A stretch of DNA of 15,401 bases from CAZCWX01 sp964502465 (GTDB lineage: Bacteria > Desulfobacterota > Binatia > Bin18). The translations under genes were made by a program, and so were the position numbers. The DNA lies in contig CAZCWX010000052.1 of the NCBI GenBank assembly GCA_964502465.1, positions 1-15,401 of the forward strand, written 5' to 3'. Below are positions 4,632 to 12,687 of the stretch, one piece after another. Below the pieces are notes generated by a model. The model was not told the origin of the DNA. It was given only the letters and a program-made list of their open reading frames with translations, and searched no databases. Within the stretch, counting starts at the first letter, position 1; every line of letters starts with the position of its first letter.

Positions 4632-6872
4632 ATGCCTCGCTCGATTCCTGTCACGCTCCAAGTTGCGCAAGAACACGGTCTCACGCAGGATGAGTATAAC
4701 CGCATCTTACAGCTTCTTGATCGCACCCCGACGTTCGAGGAACTAGGCGTCTTCTCGGTAATGTGGTCCGAGCACTGTAGCTACAAAAGCTCACGTCGCT
4801 TCCTGCGTCAGCTTCCGACGACCGGACCAAAGATCTTACAGGGACCGGGCGAAAATGCAGGGATCGTTGACGTGGGTGAGGGCTTAGCCATCGTGTTCAA
4901 AATTGAGAGCCACAACCATCCCTCATTTATCGAGCCGTATCATGGTGCGGCCACTGGGGTAGGAGGAATCCTCCGTGATGTGTTTACCATGGGTGCTCGC
5001 CCCCTTGCCTCACTGAACTCTCTACGGTTCGGTACGCTTGATCACCCTCGTACTCCTTACCTGCTTAAGGGCGTAGTCGCTGGCATCGGTGGCTACGGGA
5101 ACTGTGTCGGTGTTCCGACGGTCGGAGGAGAAGTCTATTTTGATGCTGGCTACAATGGCAATATCTTAGTGAACGCGTTCACCCTTGGCGTCGTGCGCAC
5201 CGATCGCATTTTTCGTGCACAAGCAGCAGGGGTTGGCAACCCGGTTATGTACGTTGGTTCACGTACCGGGCGTGACGGCATCCACGGTGCGAGCTTGCTC
5301 GCTTCACGGGAATTCGATGCACGCTCTGAAGAACTCCGCCCCGCCGTTCAGGTGGGCGATCCATTTACCGAGAAGCTGCTCATCGAAGCCTGTCTCGAAC
5401 TCATGCAACGCGATCTGATCGTAGGCATCCAGGACATGGGAGCCGCTGGACTCACCAGTTCGGCAGTCGAAATGGCAGGGCGTGGGGGTATGGGGATACT
5501 CTTGTATCTTGATGCTGTGCCGACACGCGAAGAAGGGATCTCTCCTTATGAACTTCTTCTCTCCGAATCACAGGAACGCATGCTTCTCGTCGCTAAGGCC
5601 GGTTGTGAAGAAGAAGTCCGTACAATTTTTGCCCGCTGGGACCTGCAAGCCGAAGTTGTTGGACAAGTAACAGGCGATGGGCTGTTTCGTACGCGCTGGC
5701 AGGACGAAGAAGTAGTACGCATTCCCGTTTCCGCCCTTACCGATGAGGCACCGGTGTATGCACGCCAGGTTGCCCGGCCAGCTAATTACAAGAAACGCAA
5801 CCATGTGGATCAGGTGAATTTACCGCTGCCAGCAGATTATGGCCAAGTCCTTCTCCAACTGTTGACCTCGCCAAATTTAGCAAGCAAAGAGTGGGTGTAC
5901 CGCCAATACGATTCCTTCGTGGGGAGCAACACGGTGGTGCAACCTGGCTCTGATGCGGCAATTATCCGGCTTAAAGGAACGACAAAAGGTATCGCCTTAA
6001 GCGTGGATTGCAACAGCCGTTACTGTTTGCTCGATCCGTACCTCGGTGCACAGATTGCCGTAGCCGAAGGAGCACGCAACCTCGCCGTGAGTGGCGCTCG
6101 TCCAGTGGCGCTCTCCGACTGCTTGAATTTCGGCAATCCTGAAAAACCGGAAGTCATGTGGCAGTTCCAGCAGGCCATCGCTGGTATGCGTGACGCTTGT
6201 CTGGCCTTAGAACTGGCTGTAGTGAGCGGAAATGTCAGTTTTTACAATGAGACTGAAGGACGGGCGATTCCTCCCACCCCAACCGTAGCCATGGTGGGGA
6301 TTCTCCCGGACGTCACACGGCATGTGACACAGTGGTTCAAACGTGACGGAGACGTCGTCGTCCTCCTTGGAGAAACCCAAGAGGAGTTCGGAGCGAGCGA
6401 ATACTTGGCCCTGATACATGGTCATGTCGCGGGCTCTCCGCCAACTCTGGACCTGGAAAAAGAAAAACGCATGCAAGAACTGTGTCTTGCTGCTGCGCAT
6501 GAAGAGCTGTTCTCGTCGGCCCACGATGTAGCCGAGGGCGGCTTGGCGGTCGCCCTTGCCGAATCCTGTGTTTCTCGTCCACAGGACGCGATAGGCGCCC
6601 GCATCAGGCTTACTGGAAACCTACGGCCAGATGCCTTATTGTTTGGTGAGAGCCAATCGCGCGTTCTCGTCTCGGTTTCACCTCTCGCACTGCCACGTCT
6701 ACAGGAACTCGCCCGCGCGGCAGCTCTACCCTTGTTAATCCTGGGTGAAGTCGGCGGTACTGATCTCGATATGATTGGGTATTTTCGTTTGCCAGTAGCA
6801 ATGTTGCAACGTGAATGGTGCACCGCTTTAGCCAAACGGCTTGAAGCATTTCCTTTGCGAGCTGAGAACTGA
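4632..6872 (+). CDS. purL: Phosphoribosylformylglycinamidine synthase subunit PurL (small form)
   Basis: PurL is the ATP-dependent catalytic subunit converting FGAR to FGAM with ammonia from PurQ. The 746 residues match the small PurL (B. subtilis 742) and lack the fused PurS and glutaminase domains of the 1,300-residue enzyme. Motifs include WSEHCSYKSSRRFL, GPGENAGIVDVG, the FKIESHNHPS nucleotide-binding block, and GVGGILRDVFTMGARP. The repeated AIRS-like second half has LSDCLNFGNPEKPEVM and SGNVSFYNE. The ATG at 4632 follows purQ by four bases with little ribosome binding site, suggesting translational coupling. A 32-base gap leads to purF. Confidence 0.97.
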   Translation: MPRSIPVTLQVAQEHGLTQDEYNRILQLLDRTPTFEELGVFSVMWSEHCSYKSSRRFLRQLPTTGPKILQGPGENAGIVDVGEGLAIVFKIESHNHPSFIEPYHGAATGVGGILRDVFTMGARPLASLNSLRFGTLDHPRTPYLLKGVVAGIGGYGNCVGVPTVGGEVYFDAGYNGNILVNAFTLGVVRTDRIFRAQAAGVGNPVMYVGSRTGRDGIHGASLLASREFDARSEELRPAVQVGDPFTEKLLIEACLELMQRDLIVGIQDMGAAGLTSSAVEMAGRGGMGILLYLDAVPTREEGISPYELLLSESQERMLLVAKAGCEEEVRTIFARWDLQAEVVGQVTGDGLFRTRWQDEEVVRIPVSALTDEAPVYARQVARPANYKKRNHVDQVNLPLPADYGQVLLQLLTSPNLASKEWVYRQYDSFVGSNTVVQPGSDAAIIRLKGTTKGIALSVDCNSRYCLLDPYLGAQIAVAEGARNLAVSGARPVALSDCLNFGNPEKPEVMWQFQQAIAGMRDACLALELAVVSGNVSFYNETEGRAIPPTPTVAMVGILPDVTRHVTQWFKRDGDVVVLLGETQEEFGASEYLALIHGHVAGSPPTLDLEKEKRMQELCLAAAHEELFSSAHDVAEGGLAVALAESCVSRPQDAIGARIRLTGNLRPDALLFGESQSRVLVSVSPLALPRLQELARAAALPLLILGEVGGTDLDMIGYFRLPVAMLQREWCTALAKRLEAFPLRAEN

Positions 6873-6904
6873 AAAGCGGCAAGCTCAGCACACCGGAGGT
6901 ACTT

Positions 6905-8350
6905 GTGTCACACGATCAGGCAGAGGAAGTTTTCGATCGCTTCCACGAAGAGTGTGGAGTAGTCGGTATCTACGGTCACCCAGAAGCGGCCAATCTCGCC
7001 TATCTCGCGCTCTACGCTTTACAACATAGAGGCCAGGAATCAGCAGGAATCGCCTCATCGAACGGCCGAACTCTCCTCGTCCACCGAGGGATGGGGCTTG
7101 TGGCTGACATTTTCGAGGAAAAGATCATTCGTCGCCTTGAAGGGTTCAGTGCTATAGGCCATAACCGCTATTCGACTGCCGGCTCAACAGTGCTGAAAAA
7201 CAGCCAACCTCTGGTAGTGAAGTACACGCTCGGCTCTCTCGCGGTTGCCCACAATGGCAATCTTATCAACGCTGAAGAGCTCCGTCTTCACCTGGAAGAA
7301 CATGGCTCGATTTTCCAGTCTACGGTTGATACCGAGGTCATCCTGCATCTTATTGCCGCCTCACGAGCCCCGCACCTTGTCGAACGGGTGATCGAGGCGC
7401 TCAGACGGGTGCGCGGCGCCTACTCCTTAGTGCTGCTGAGTGAGGAAGAAATGGTCGCGGTGCGTGACCCCTATGGATTTCGTCCGTTAGTGCTCGGGCG
7501 TATGAAAGACGCAGGGAAAGAAACCTATGTTGTGGCGTCGGAAACCTGCGCCTTAGATTTAATTGGCGCAACCTATGAGCGCGAAGTCGAGCCTGGTGAG
7601 GTGCTGCTATTCACTTCTCAGGGAATGACTTCATATTCCCCTTTTCCCCCAGAGCCGTTGTCTCGCTGCGTCTTTGAACATATCTACTTTTCCCGCCCAG
7701 ACAGCCTCCTCTATGGCCGGAGTGTCTACCAAACGCGTAAAGAGTTGGGGCGCCAGCTTGCTCGCGAGGCTGCGGTTGAGGCTGATATCGTTATCCCCGT
7801 TCCGGACTCTGGTGTTCCAGCTGCGCTGGGATATGCGGAAGAAGCCCGTCTTCCATTTGAGATGGGCCTGATTCGCAACCATTATGTCGGGCGGACGTTC
7901 ATCGAACCGCGAGAATCGATTCGCCATTTCGGGGTCAAAGTTAAACTCAACGCCCAGCCCGAAGTACTGCGAGGGAAACGTGTGATTGTGGTTGATGACT
8001 CCATCGTGCGTGGCACAACCAGCCGCAAAATCGTCAAAATGATCCGCACGGCTGGCGCGTATGCGGTGCATCTCCGCATCAGCTCTCCACCGACAACTGG
8101 ACCATGTTTCTACGGCGTGGATACGCCAACCCGTCGTGAACTTATCGCGTCTTCACACTCGACCGACGAAATCTGCCGATATACCACGGCAGACAGCCTC
8201 GCATATCTGAGCGAGGCAGGAATGTATACTGCGCTCAGGGAGGAACTCGGCGGGTTCTGCGATGCCTGCTTTACTGGTCGCTATCCTATCCTCTTTGGAG
8301 AACGTCCAAAAGGCAGTCAGCTTTCACTGTTTAGTGAACTCGATCGGTAG
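6905..8350 (+). CDS. purF: Amidophosphoribosyltransferase
   Basis: PurF carries out the first committed step of purine synthesis, making phosphoribosylamine from PRPP and glutamine. The N-terminal glutaminase begins at Cys17 (HEECGVVGIYGH), so a 16-residue propeptide must be removed to expose the nucleophile. The phosphoribosyltransferase domain has the PRPP-binding VIVVDDSIVRGTT at 360-372. Four cysteines at 255, 401, 452 and 455 (the last two as CDAC) match the [4Fe-4S] ligands of the B. subtilis type, implying an oxygen-sensitive cluster. GTG at 6905 is the start, with GGAGGT four bases upstream. It is the last gene of the operon and faces nadB. Confidence 0.97.
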   Translation: MSHDQAEEVFDRFHEECGVVGIYGHPEAANLAYLALYALQHRGQESAGIASSNGRTLLVHRGMGLVADIFEEKIIRRLEGFSAIGHNRYSTAGSTVLKNSQPLVVKYTLGSLAVAHNGNLINAEELRLHLEEHGSIFQSTVDTEVILHLIAASRAPHLVERVIEALRRVRGAYSLVLLSEEEMVAVRDPYGFRPLVLGRMKDAGKETYVVASETCALDLIGATYEREVEPGEVLLFTSQGMTSYSPFPPEPLSRCVFEHIYFSRPDSLLYGRSVYQTRKELGRQLAREAAVEADIVIPVPDSGVPAALGYAEEARLPFEMGLIRNHYVGRTFIEPRESIRHFGVKVKLNAQPEVLRGKRVIVVDDSIVRGTTSRKIVKMIRTAGAYAVHLRISSPPTTGPCFYGVDTPTRRELIASSHSTDEICRYTTADSLAYLSEAGMYTALREELGGFCDACFTGRYPILFGERPKGSQLSLFSELDR

Positions 8351-8394
8351 CGACCAACCCAAAGCCCCTTCCACCCAAAGGCTCTAGTTGGTCG
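8351..8394. terminator. Convergent hairpin between purF and nadB
   Basis: CGACCAAC at 8351-8358 pairs exactly with GTTGGTCG at 8387-8394, with a second short pairing inside (AGCC at 8363-8366, GGCT at 8380-8383). It starts right after the purF stop and covers the end of nadB, so it could end both transcripts. No U-tract follows on either strand, so the function is only likely. Confidence 0.45.
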
Positions 8395-9985
8395 TCGGAT
8401 GCTCAAGTTGGAGAACCGTATCGTGCTGCCAGTGTTGGTCATCAGTCTCCGGATAGTCGAGCGTGTAGTGCAGGCCGCGGCTCTCACGGCGCATACTGGC
8501 ACAGCGGATGATTAGCTCAGCGACGGTGGCAAGATTGCGTAATTCGAGTAAGTCCCCAGTCACCAGGAAATTCCAGTAGTATTCACGGATTTCCTCTAGA
8601 ATCAAGGCAATACGGCGGCGGGCACGAGCGAGGCGGCGGTTGCTCCGGACAATGCCAACATAGTTCCACATCAACCGCCGGATCTCTTCCCACGTGTGGG
8701 TCACCACCACCATCTCGTCACTGTTGACCGCTTGACCCGGATTCCATTCTGGGAACGAAGGCGGGGGGTGTGTATCGGTGGCAAGGAACGCTTTTGCGTG
8801 CGTAAACACTCGATGAGCAAACACTACCGCTTCAAGGAGCGAGTTGGAAGCGAGCCGGTTTGCCCCATGCAATCCAGTCATAGCAACTTCACCAGCGGCA
8901 TAGAGACGACGAAGCGAGGTCGCGCCGTTCAAGTCAGTAACAATCCCGCCGCACAGGTAGTGCGCCGCCGGTACGACTGGAAGCGGCTCTCGGGTCATAT
9001 CGATGCCAAATTCCAGGCAGCGGCGGAGAATTGAAGGAAACCGCTGGCGAAGAAAGTCAGCATCGCGGTGACTAATGTCGAGGAAGAGATGGGGAAACCC
9101 ATGCGTTTTCATTTCATGATCAATCGCTCGCGCAACGATGTCACGGGGAGCTAACTCTGCCCGCGAGTGATACCGAGCCATAAAAGGGGAGCCATCTGGC
9201 CGCCGGAGAATCGCGCCTTCACCGCGCAAGGCTTCAGAGATCAGAAAGGATTTCGCATGCGGATGAAAAAGACAGGTCGGATGAAACTGGAAGAATTCGA
9301 GATTGGCGACCGGGACCCCGGCCCGATATGCCATAGCCAATCCATCCCCAGTCGCCACGTCTGGGTTGCTGGTATACAGATAGACCTTCCCAGCACCACC
9401 AGTACAGAGTGCTGTGACCCGTGCGGTGCATGTTTGCACCTGATTCGTTTCGAGATCGAAAACGTACGCCCCCCAGCATTCCACTCCGGTTCGTCCCTGG
9501 CTCGTCAGCAGGTCAACGCTTAAATGTTTTTCCCGAACAGTGATGTTCGGCTGCTGGTGAACCGCAGTAATAAGGGCACGGATAATTTCCTGACCGGTCG
9601 CGTCCAGAGCATGCAAGATGCGACGATGAGAATGGCCGCCTTCTAGTCCCAAGTCATATTCGGCTTCCTCTCCCCCCGGACGACGGGAAAAATTGGTGCC
9701 AAGCGTAATGAGCTCGTGAATCCGCGCTGGTCCGTCCCTCACAACCGCTTCGACGACTGCGGCATGGCACACTCCAGCTCCGGCAATAAGGGTATCTTGG
9801 ATATGAGCCGCAAACGAATCTTCTGGACTCCACACCGAGGCAATACCGCCCTGCGCGTAGGCACTATTACTCTCAGGGAGACTGTCTTTGGTTACGATAG
9901 TCACTGAGCCACACGTAGCAGCTTTGAGTGCCAGACTTAAGCCGGCGATACCACTCCCGATAATTAAAAAGTCGCTATTATACAC
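8384..9985 (-). CDS. nadB: L-aspartate oxidase
   Basis: NadB oxidises L-aspartate to iminoaspartate, the first step of de novo NAD synthesis, using FAD. The 533 residues match the family. The N-terminal FAD-binding loop is IIGSGIAGLSLA (8-19), followed by SNSAYAQGGIASVW. RDIVARAIDHEMK carries the arginine equivalent to E. coli Arg290. HYLCGGIVTDLNG and LYAAGEVAMTGLHGANRLAS are the conserved flavoprotein capping and FAD blocks. The C-terminal helical domain is complete. The start is GTG at 9985 with AAGGG seven bases upstream. NadA and NadC are not in the window. It is divergent from the lytic transglycosylase gene and convergent with purF. Confidence 0.96.
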   Translation of the reverse strand: MYNSDFLIIGSGIAGLSLALKAATCGSVTIVTKDSLPESNSAYAQGGIASVWSPEDSFAAHIQDTLIAGAGVCHAAVVEAVVRDGPARIHELITLGTNFSRRPGGEEAEYDLGLEGGHSHRRILHALDATGQEIIRALITAVHQQPNITVREKHLSVDLLTSQGRTGVECWGAYVFDLETNQVQTCTARVTALCTGGAGKVYLYTSNPDVATGDGLAMAYRAGVPVANLEFFQFHPTCLFHPHAKSFLISEALRGEGAILRRPDGSPFMARYHSRAELAPRDIVARAIDHEMKTHGFPHLFLDISHRDADFLRQRFPSILRRCLEFGIDMTREPLPVVPAAHYLCGGIVTDLNGATSLRRLYAAGEVAMTGLHGANRLASNSLLEAVVFAHRVFTHAKAFLATDTHPPPSFPEWNPGQAVNSDEMVVVTHTWEEIRRLMWNYVGIVRSNRRLARARRRIALILEEIREYYWNFLVTGDLLELRNLATVAELIIRCASMRRESRGLHYTLDYPETDDQHWQHDTVLQLEHPTTN

Positions 9986-10050
9986 GAATGACCCTTGCTT
10001 TAATTCATTGCTCGCATGCGAACATCAAGGAGTCAAGGACGGAACACGAT

Positions 10051-10080
10051 TTGACCAGGGCAGAAGAAATCGTTTATGCT
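10051..10080 (+). promoter_or_regulatory. Possible sigma-70-type promoter
   Basis: TTGACC at 10051-10056 and TATGCT at 10075-10080 are 18 bases apart, in the gap between divergent nadB and the lytic transglycosylase gene. Transcription would begin near 10087, almost at the chosen ATG, implying a nearly leaderless message. This tension lowers confidence. Confidence 0.3.
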
Positions 10081-10089
10081 GTGAAGGGT

Positions 10090-10737
10090 ATGGCAAGGTG
10101 TGAAGGTAGGAGAGTTGCGATTTTCCTCAGCTTTGTCTGTGGCTTAGTCAGTGGACTGTTGTGGGTTCCCTCTGCAGTAGCCGATATTTACGTGTATCGC
10201 GACCATAAAGGGACCGTGCACTTTACCAACGTCCCAACCCGACCTGTCTACCGTCCGTTTCTGTTACTTCGCCCCTATGTCCGTGGCTTGCGAGGCAAAG
10301 AAAGTGCCGCGTTTGATCGCCTGATCGTAGCAGCCTGCCAGCGCCATGGGGTTGAATTCGCCTTAGTGAAAGCCGTAATCAAGGGAGAATCAGCTTTTGA
10401 TCCTACTGCTCTTTCCCCAGCAGGGGCGCGCGGGTTGATGCAACTGATGCCAGATACAGCAGCCTTACATGGGGTGGCCAACATTCATGCTCCACAAGAA
10501 AATATTGAAGGCGGGGTCCGTCACCTCCGTATGTTGCTCAACCGCTTTCGGGGGGATCTGACCCTTACGCTCGCCGCGTATAATGCTGGAGCCGAAGCAG
10601 TCACTCGGTATAATGGGATACCACCCTATAAAGAAACCCAAGAGTATGTACAACGAGTGTTACGCTATCGAGAATCCTATCAGCGAAACACAGCACACAC
10701 TGCTCCCCGGACCTCATCTCCTTACGCCGCGAAGTAA
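10090..10737 (+). CDS. Secreted lytic transglycosylase (DUF4124 + SLT)
   Basis: This is a predicted exported murein lytic transglycosylase of 215 residues, cutting peptidoglycan glycan strands in the periplasm. A signal peptide (MARCEGRR, a hydrophobic stretch, cleavage likely after SAVA at 31) leads into a DUF4124-like strand region (IYVYRDHKGTVHFTNVP). The SLT domain follows at about 75-200. Glu100 in KGESAFDPTA is the catalytic acid. GARGLMQLMP and LAAYNAGAEAV are the other SLT signatures, and the end has YVQRVLRY. I chose ATG 10090 because it gives a clean signal peptide. GTG 10081 is a close alternative, while extending to 9988 would collide with the nadB control region. pgsA follows 12 bases later, probably in the same operon. 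Confidence 0.88.
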   Translation: MARCEGRRVAIFLSFVCGLVSGLLWVPSAVADIYVYRDHKGTVHFTNVPTRPVYRPFLLLRPYVRGLRGKESAAFDRLIVAACQRHGVEFALVKAVIKGESAFDPTALSPAGARGLMQLMPDTAALHGVANIHAPQENIEGGVRHLRMLLNRFRGDLTLTLAAYNAGAEAVTRYNGIPPYKETQEYVQRVLRYRESYQRNTAHTAPRTSSPYAAK

Positions 10738-10749
10738 GGGTTTGCTCTT

Positions 10750-11364
10750 GTGTCTGCACTGCCCAACATTCTGAGTCTGCTGCGCATAGCGTTGATCCCT
10801 TTCCTTGTCTACTGTCTGACCGATACAGGAAAGCTCTACAGCGTCCTTGCTGCATTCCTGTTCTTCATCGCCTCTCTGACTGACTTCTTTGATGGCTATC
10901 TTGCGCGGCGGCATGGGAACACAACTCTCTTGGGTCAGTTTCTCGATCCGCTCGCTGATAAGTTACTTGTCGCCTCTGTCCTAATCATGCTCGCAGCTGC
11001 GGATCGCTCTCCGTCCGTACCAGCCTGGATGGTAGTTGTCACCATTAGTAGGGAACTGGCAGTGACAGGGTTACGAGGTATTGCCTCCGGGGAAGGTGTG
11101 ATCCTGCCGGCTGAAGAGTTAGGGAAGTACAAGATGCTCTGCCAGATATTCGCGCTGCACGGTCTGCTGATCCACTATCGTTATATGTTTATCGATTTCC
11201 ATGTCGTCGGCATGTACTTTCTGTGGATCTCTCTTGTGTTTGGGATATGGTCAGGAATCGATTACCACGTCAAAGTGGCCCGTCAAGTCACAGCAAAACA
11301 TACGGTTCCCCGTACCCCCGTTGTCACACCTTTTGAACGCGCAAAAGTACGAGGCTCATCCTGA
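10750..11364 (+). CDS. pgsA: CDP-diacylglycerol--glycerol-3-phosphate 3-phosphatidyltransferase
   Basis: PgsA makes phosphatidylglycerolphosphate, the precursor of phosphatidylglycerol, in the inner membrane. The 204-residue protein has several hydrophobic helices. It also has the full CDP-alcohol phosphotransferase motif D45-x2-DG-x2-AR-x8-G-x3-D-x3-D70, with no substitution. N-terminal ALPNILSLLRI is typical of PgsA, separating it from phosphatidylserine synthase. SRELAVTGLR and the KYKM segment are further PgsA hallmarks. The start is GTG at 10750 with AAGGG upstream. The last 30 residues are polar and probably cytosolic. Confidence 0.94.
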   Translation: MSALPNILSLLRIALIPFLVYCLTDTGKLYSVLAAFLFFIASLTDFFDGYLARRHGNTTLLGQFLDPLADKLLVASVLIMLAAADRSPSVPAWMVVVTISRELAVTGLRGIASGEGVILPAEELGKYKMLCQIFALHGLLIHYRYMFIDFHVVGMYFLWISLVFGIWSGIDYHVKVARQVTAKHTVPRTPVVTPFERAKVRGSS

Positions 11365-11395
11365 GCAACTGCGTCAATCCAGGGAGCAACTCACC

Positions 11396-12403
11396 ATGCA
11401 TGTATGCGTAACGGGCGTCGCGGGTTTTATTGGTTTTCATGTTGCCCAGCGTTTACTCGCGCGAGGCGATACGGTTATCGGCATCGATAATCTGAACGCG
11501 TATTACGACGTACGTCTCAAAGAGGCGCGCCTGGCACGCTTGATCGGCCACAAGGGATTCAACTTTCTTCGGCTTGATCTGTCTGACCGTTCAGGCATAG
11601 CCACGTTGTTTAGAGATGAGCGACCGCTCCGTGTTGTGCACTTAGCAGCTCAGGCAGGTGTCCGGTACTCGCTCACGCATCCTCATGCGTATATCGAAAG
11701 TAACCTCGTCGGATTTCTCCACATTCTCGAAGGCTGTCGCGAGATACAGGTAGAATACCTGGTGTATGCGTCGAGCAGTTCAGTATATGGCGCGAATACC
11801 AAAATGCCGTTCTCGGTTCACGACAATGTGGATCATCCGGTTTCTCTCTACGCCGCCTCGAAGAAGGCGAACGAGCTCATGGCCCATACGTATAGTCACC
11901 TCTACGGTCTTCCAACGACGGGCCTGCGTTTTTTTACCGTATACGGACCCTGGGGGAGACCGGACATGGCTCTCTTCCTCTTCACCCGGGCGATTTTGGC
12001 AGGTGAACCGATTGAGGTGTTCAACTATGGGAAGATGCGACGAGACTTTACTTACATTGACGACATCGTCGAAGGAGTCGTGCGCGTGCTTGATACCTTG
12101 CCGCAGCCAAACCTGTCATGGTCGGGTCTCGCACCAGACCCGGGAACCAGCAAAGCGCCGTATCGCATTTACAACATCGGCAACAATCAACCCGTCGAGT
12201 TGCTCTCTTTCATCGAAGTGCTGGAAACCTGTTTAGAACGTAAAGCAGAGAAACGTCTCCTCCCTTTACAGGCAGGAGACGTACCAGAAACGTATGCAGA
12301 TGTGGATGACCTCATCCGCGATGTTGGATTCCGGCCGTCCACACCGCTTACCGAAGGGATCGCCCGGTTTGTTGAGTGGTACCGAGGATATTATCAATGT
12401 TAG
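11396..12403 (+). CDS. NAD-dependent nucleotide-sugar epimerase, likely UDP-glucuronate 4-epimerase
   Basis: This 335-residue extended short-chain dehydrogenase probably turns UDP-glucuronate into UDP-galacturonate for surface polysaccharide. The NAD-binding motif is GVAGFIG (7-13), then IDNLNAYYDVRLK. The catalytic Ser lies in YASSSSVYG, and Tyr152 and Lys156 lie in YAASK. GVRYSLTHPHAYIESNL and LRFFTVYGPWGRPDMALF are typical of the CapI/LpsL group rather than GalE, and NYGKMRRDFTYIDDI supports this. Exact substrate is inferred. ATG 11396 has AGGGAG well placed upstream; the longer open frame runs back into pgsA without family similarity. Its last four bases overlap the end of convergent bolA. 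Confidence 0.88.
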   Translation: MHVCVTGVAGFIGFHVAQRLLARGDTVIGIDNLNAYYDVRLKEARLARLIGHKGFNFLRLDLSDRSGIATLFRDERPLRVVHLAAQAGVRYSLTHPHAYIESNLVGFLHILEGCREIQVEYLVYASSSSVYGANTKMPFSVHDNVDHPVSLYAASKKANELMAHTYSHLYGLPTTGLRFFTVYGPWGRPDMALFLFTRAILAGEPIEVFNYGKMRRDFTYIDDIVEGVVRVLDTLPQPNLSWSGLAPDPGTSKAPYRIYNIGNNQPVELLSFIEVLETCLERKAEKRLLPLQAGDVPETYADVDDLIRDVGFRPSTPLTEGIARFVEWYRGYYQC

Positions 12404-12687
12404 GGCTCACGAACCTTTTGTGCCTGTTCGCTCGGCGCTAACGTTGTCAAAGCCAGAGCGTGAATCGTGTGTTTCATTTCTGCGGCAAGCGCTTCATAGA
12501 CCAGACGGTGTCGCAGGACGAGGCTCTTCCCTTCGAACACGGGAGAGACGATGGTGACCCGATAATGTCCACCCCCAGATGCCGCGCCGGCATGTCCTAC
12601 ATGCAATGCGCTCTCATCGTCAACCTTGACCTCGATCGCTTCGAGAGCGTGCCTGAGGATGTCCTCAATTGTTTCTTTTGTGCTCAT
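12400..12687 (-). CDS. bolA: BolA family protein
   Basis: This 95-residue BolA-like protein likely partners a monothiol glutaredoxin in iron-sulfur handling, or acts as a morphology and stress regulator. The class II KH-like fold shows in ALHVGHAG (28-34), HYRVTIVSPVFEGKSLVLRH and HRLVYEAL. The invariant C-terminal IHALAL (75-80) is followed by TLAPSE. Conserved histidines that can act as Fe-S ligands are present (His32 and His76). The start overlaps the stop of the crotonase-like gene as ATGA, implying coupled translation. No glutaredoxin gene is in the window. Which BolA subfamily it belongs to is uncertain. Confidence 0.9.
   Translation of the reverse strand: MSTKETIEDILRHALEAIEVKVDDESALHVGHAGAASGGGHYRVTIVSPVFEGKSLVLRHRLVYEALAAEMKHTIHALALTTLAPSEQAQKVREP

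Noticed and set aside
8696..9034. Plus-strand frame beginning MGHHHHL inside nadB
   Set aside because: The His run is a chance reading of the strand opposite nadB; nothing suggests vector or tag sequence.
9988..10089. Longer N-terminus for the lytic transglycosylase
   Set aside because: It would begin three bases from the nadB start, leaving no control region, and would bury the signal peptide.
11201..11395. 65-codon N-terminal extension of the epimerase
   Set aside because: It overlaps the end of pgsA in another frame and precedes the GxxGxxG motif, which belongs within the first 15 residues of this family.
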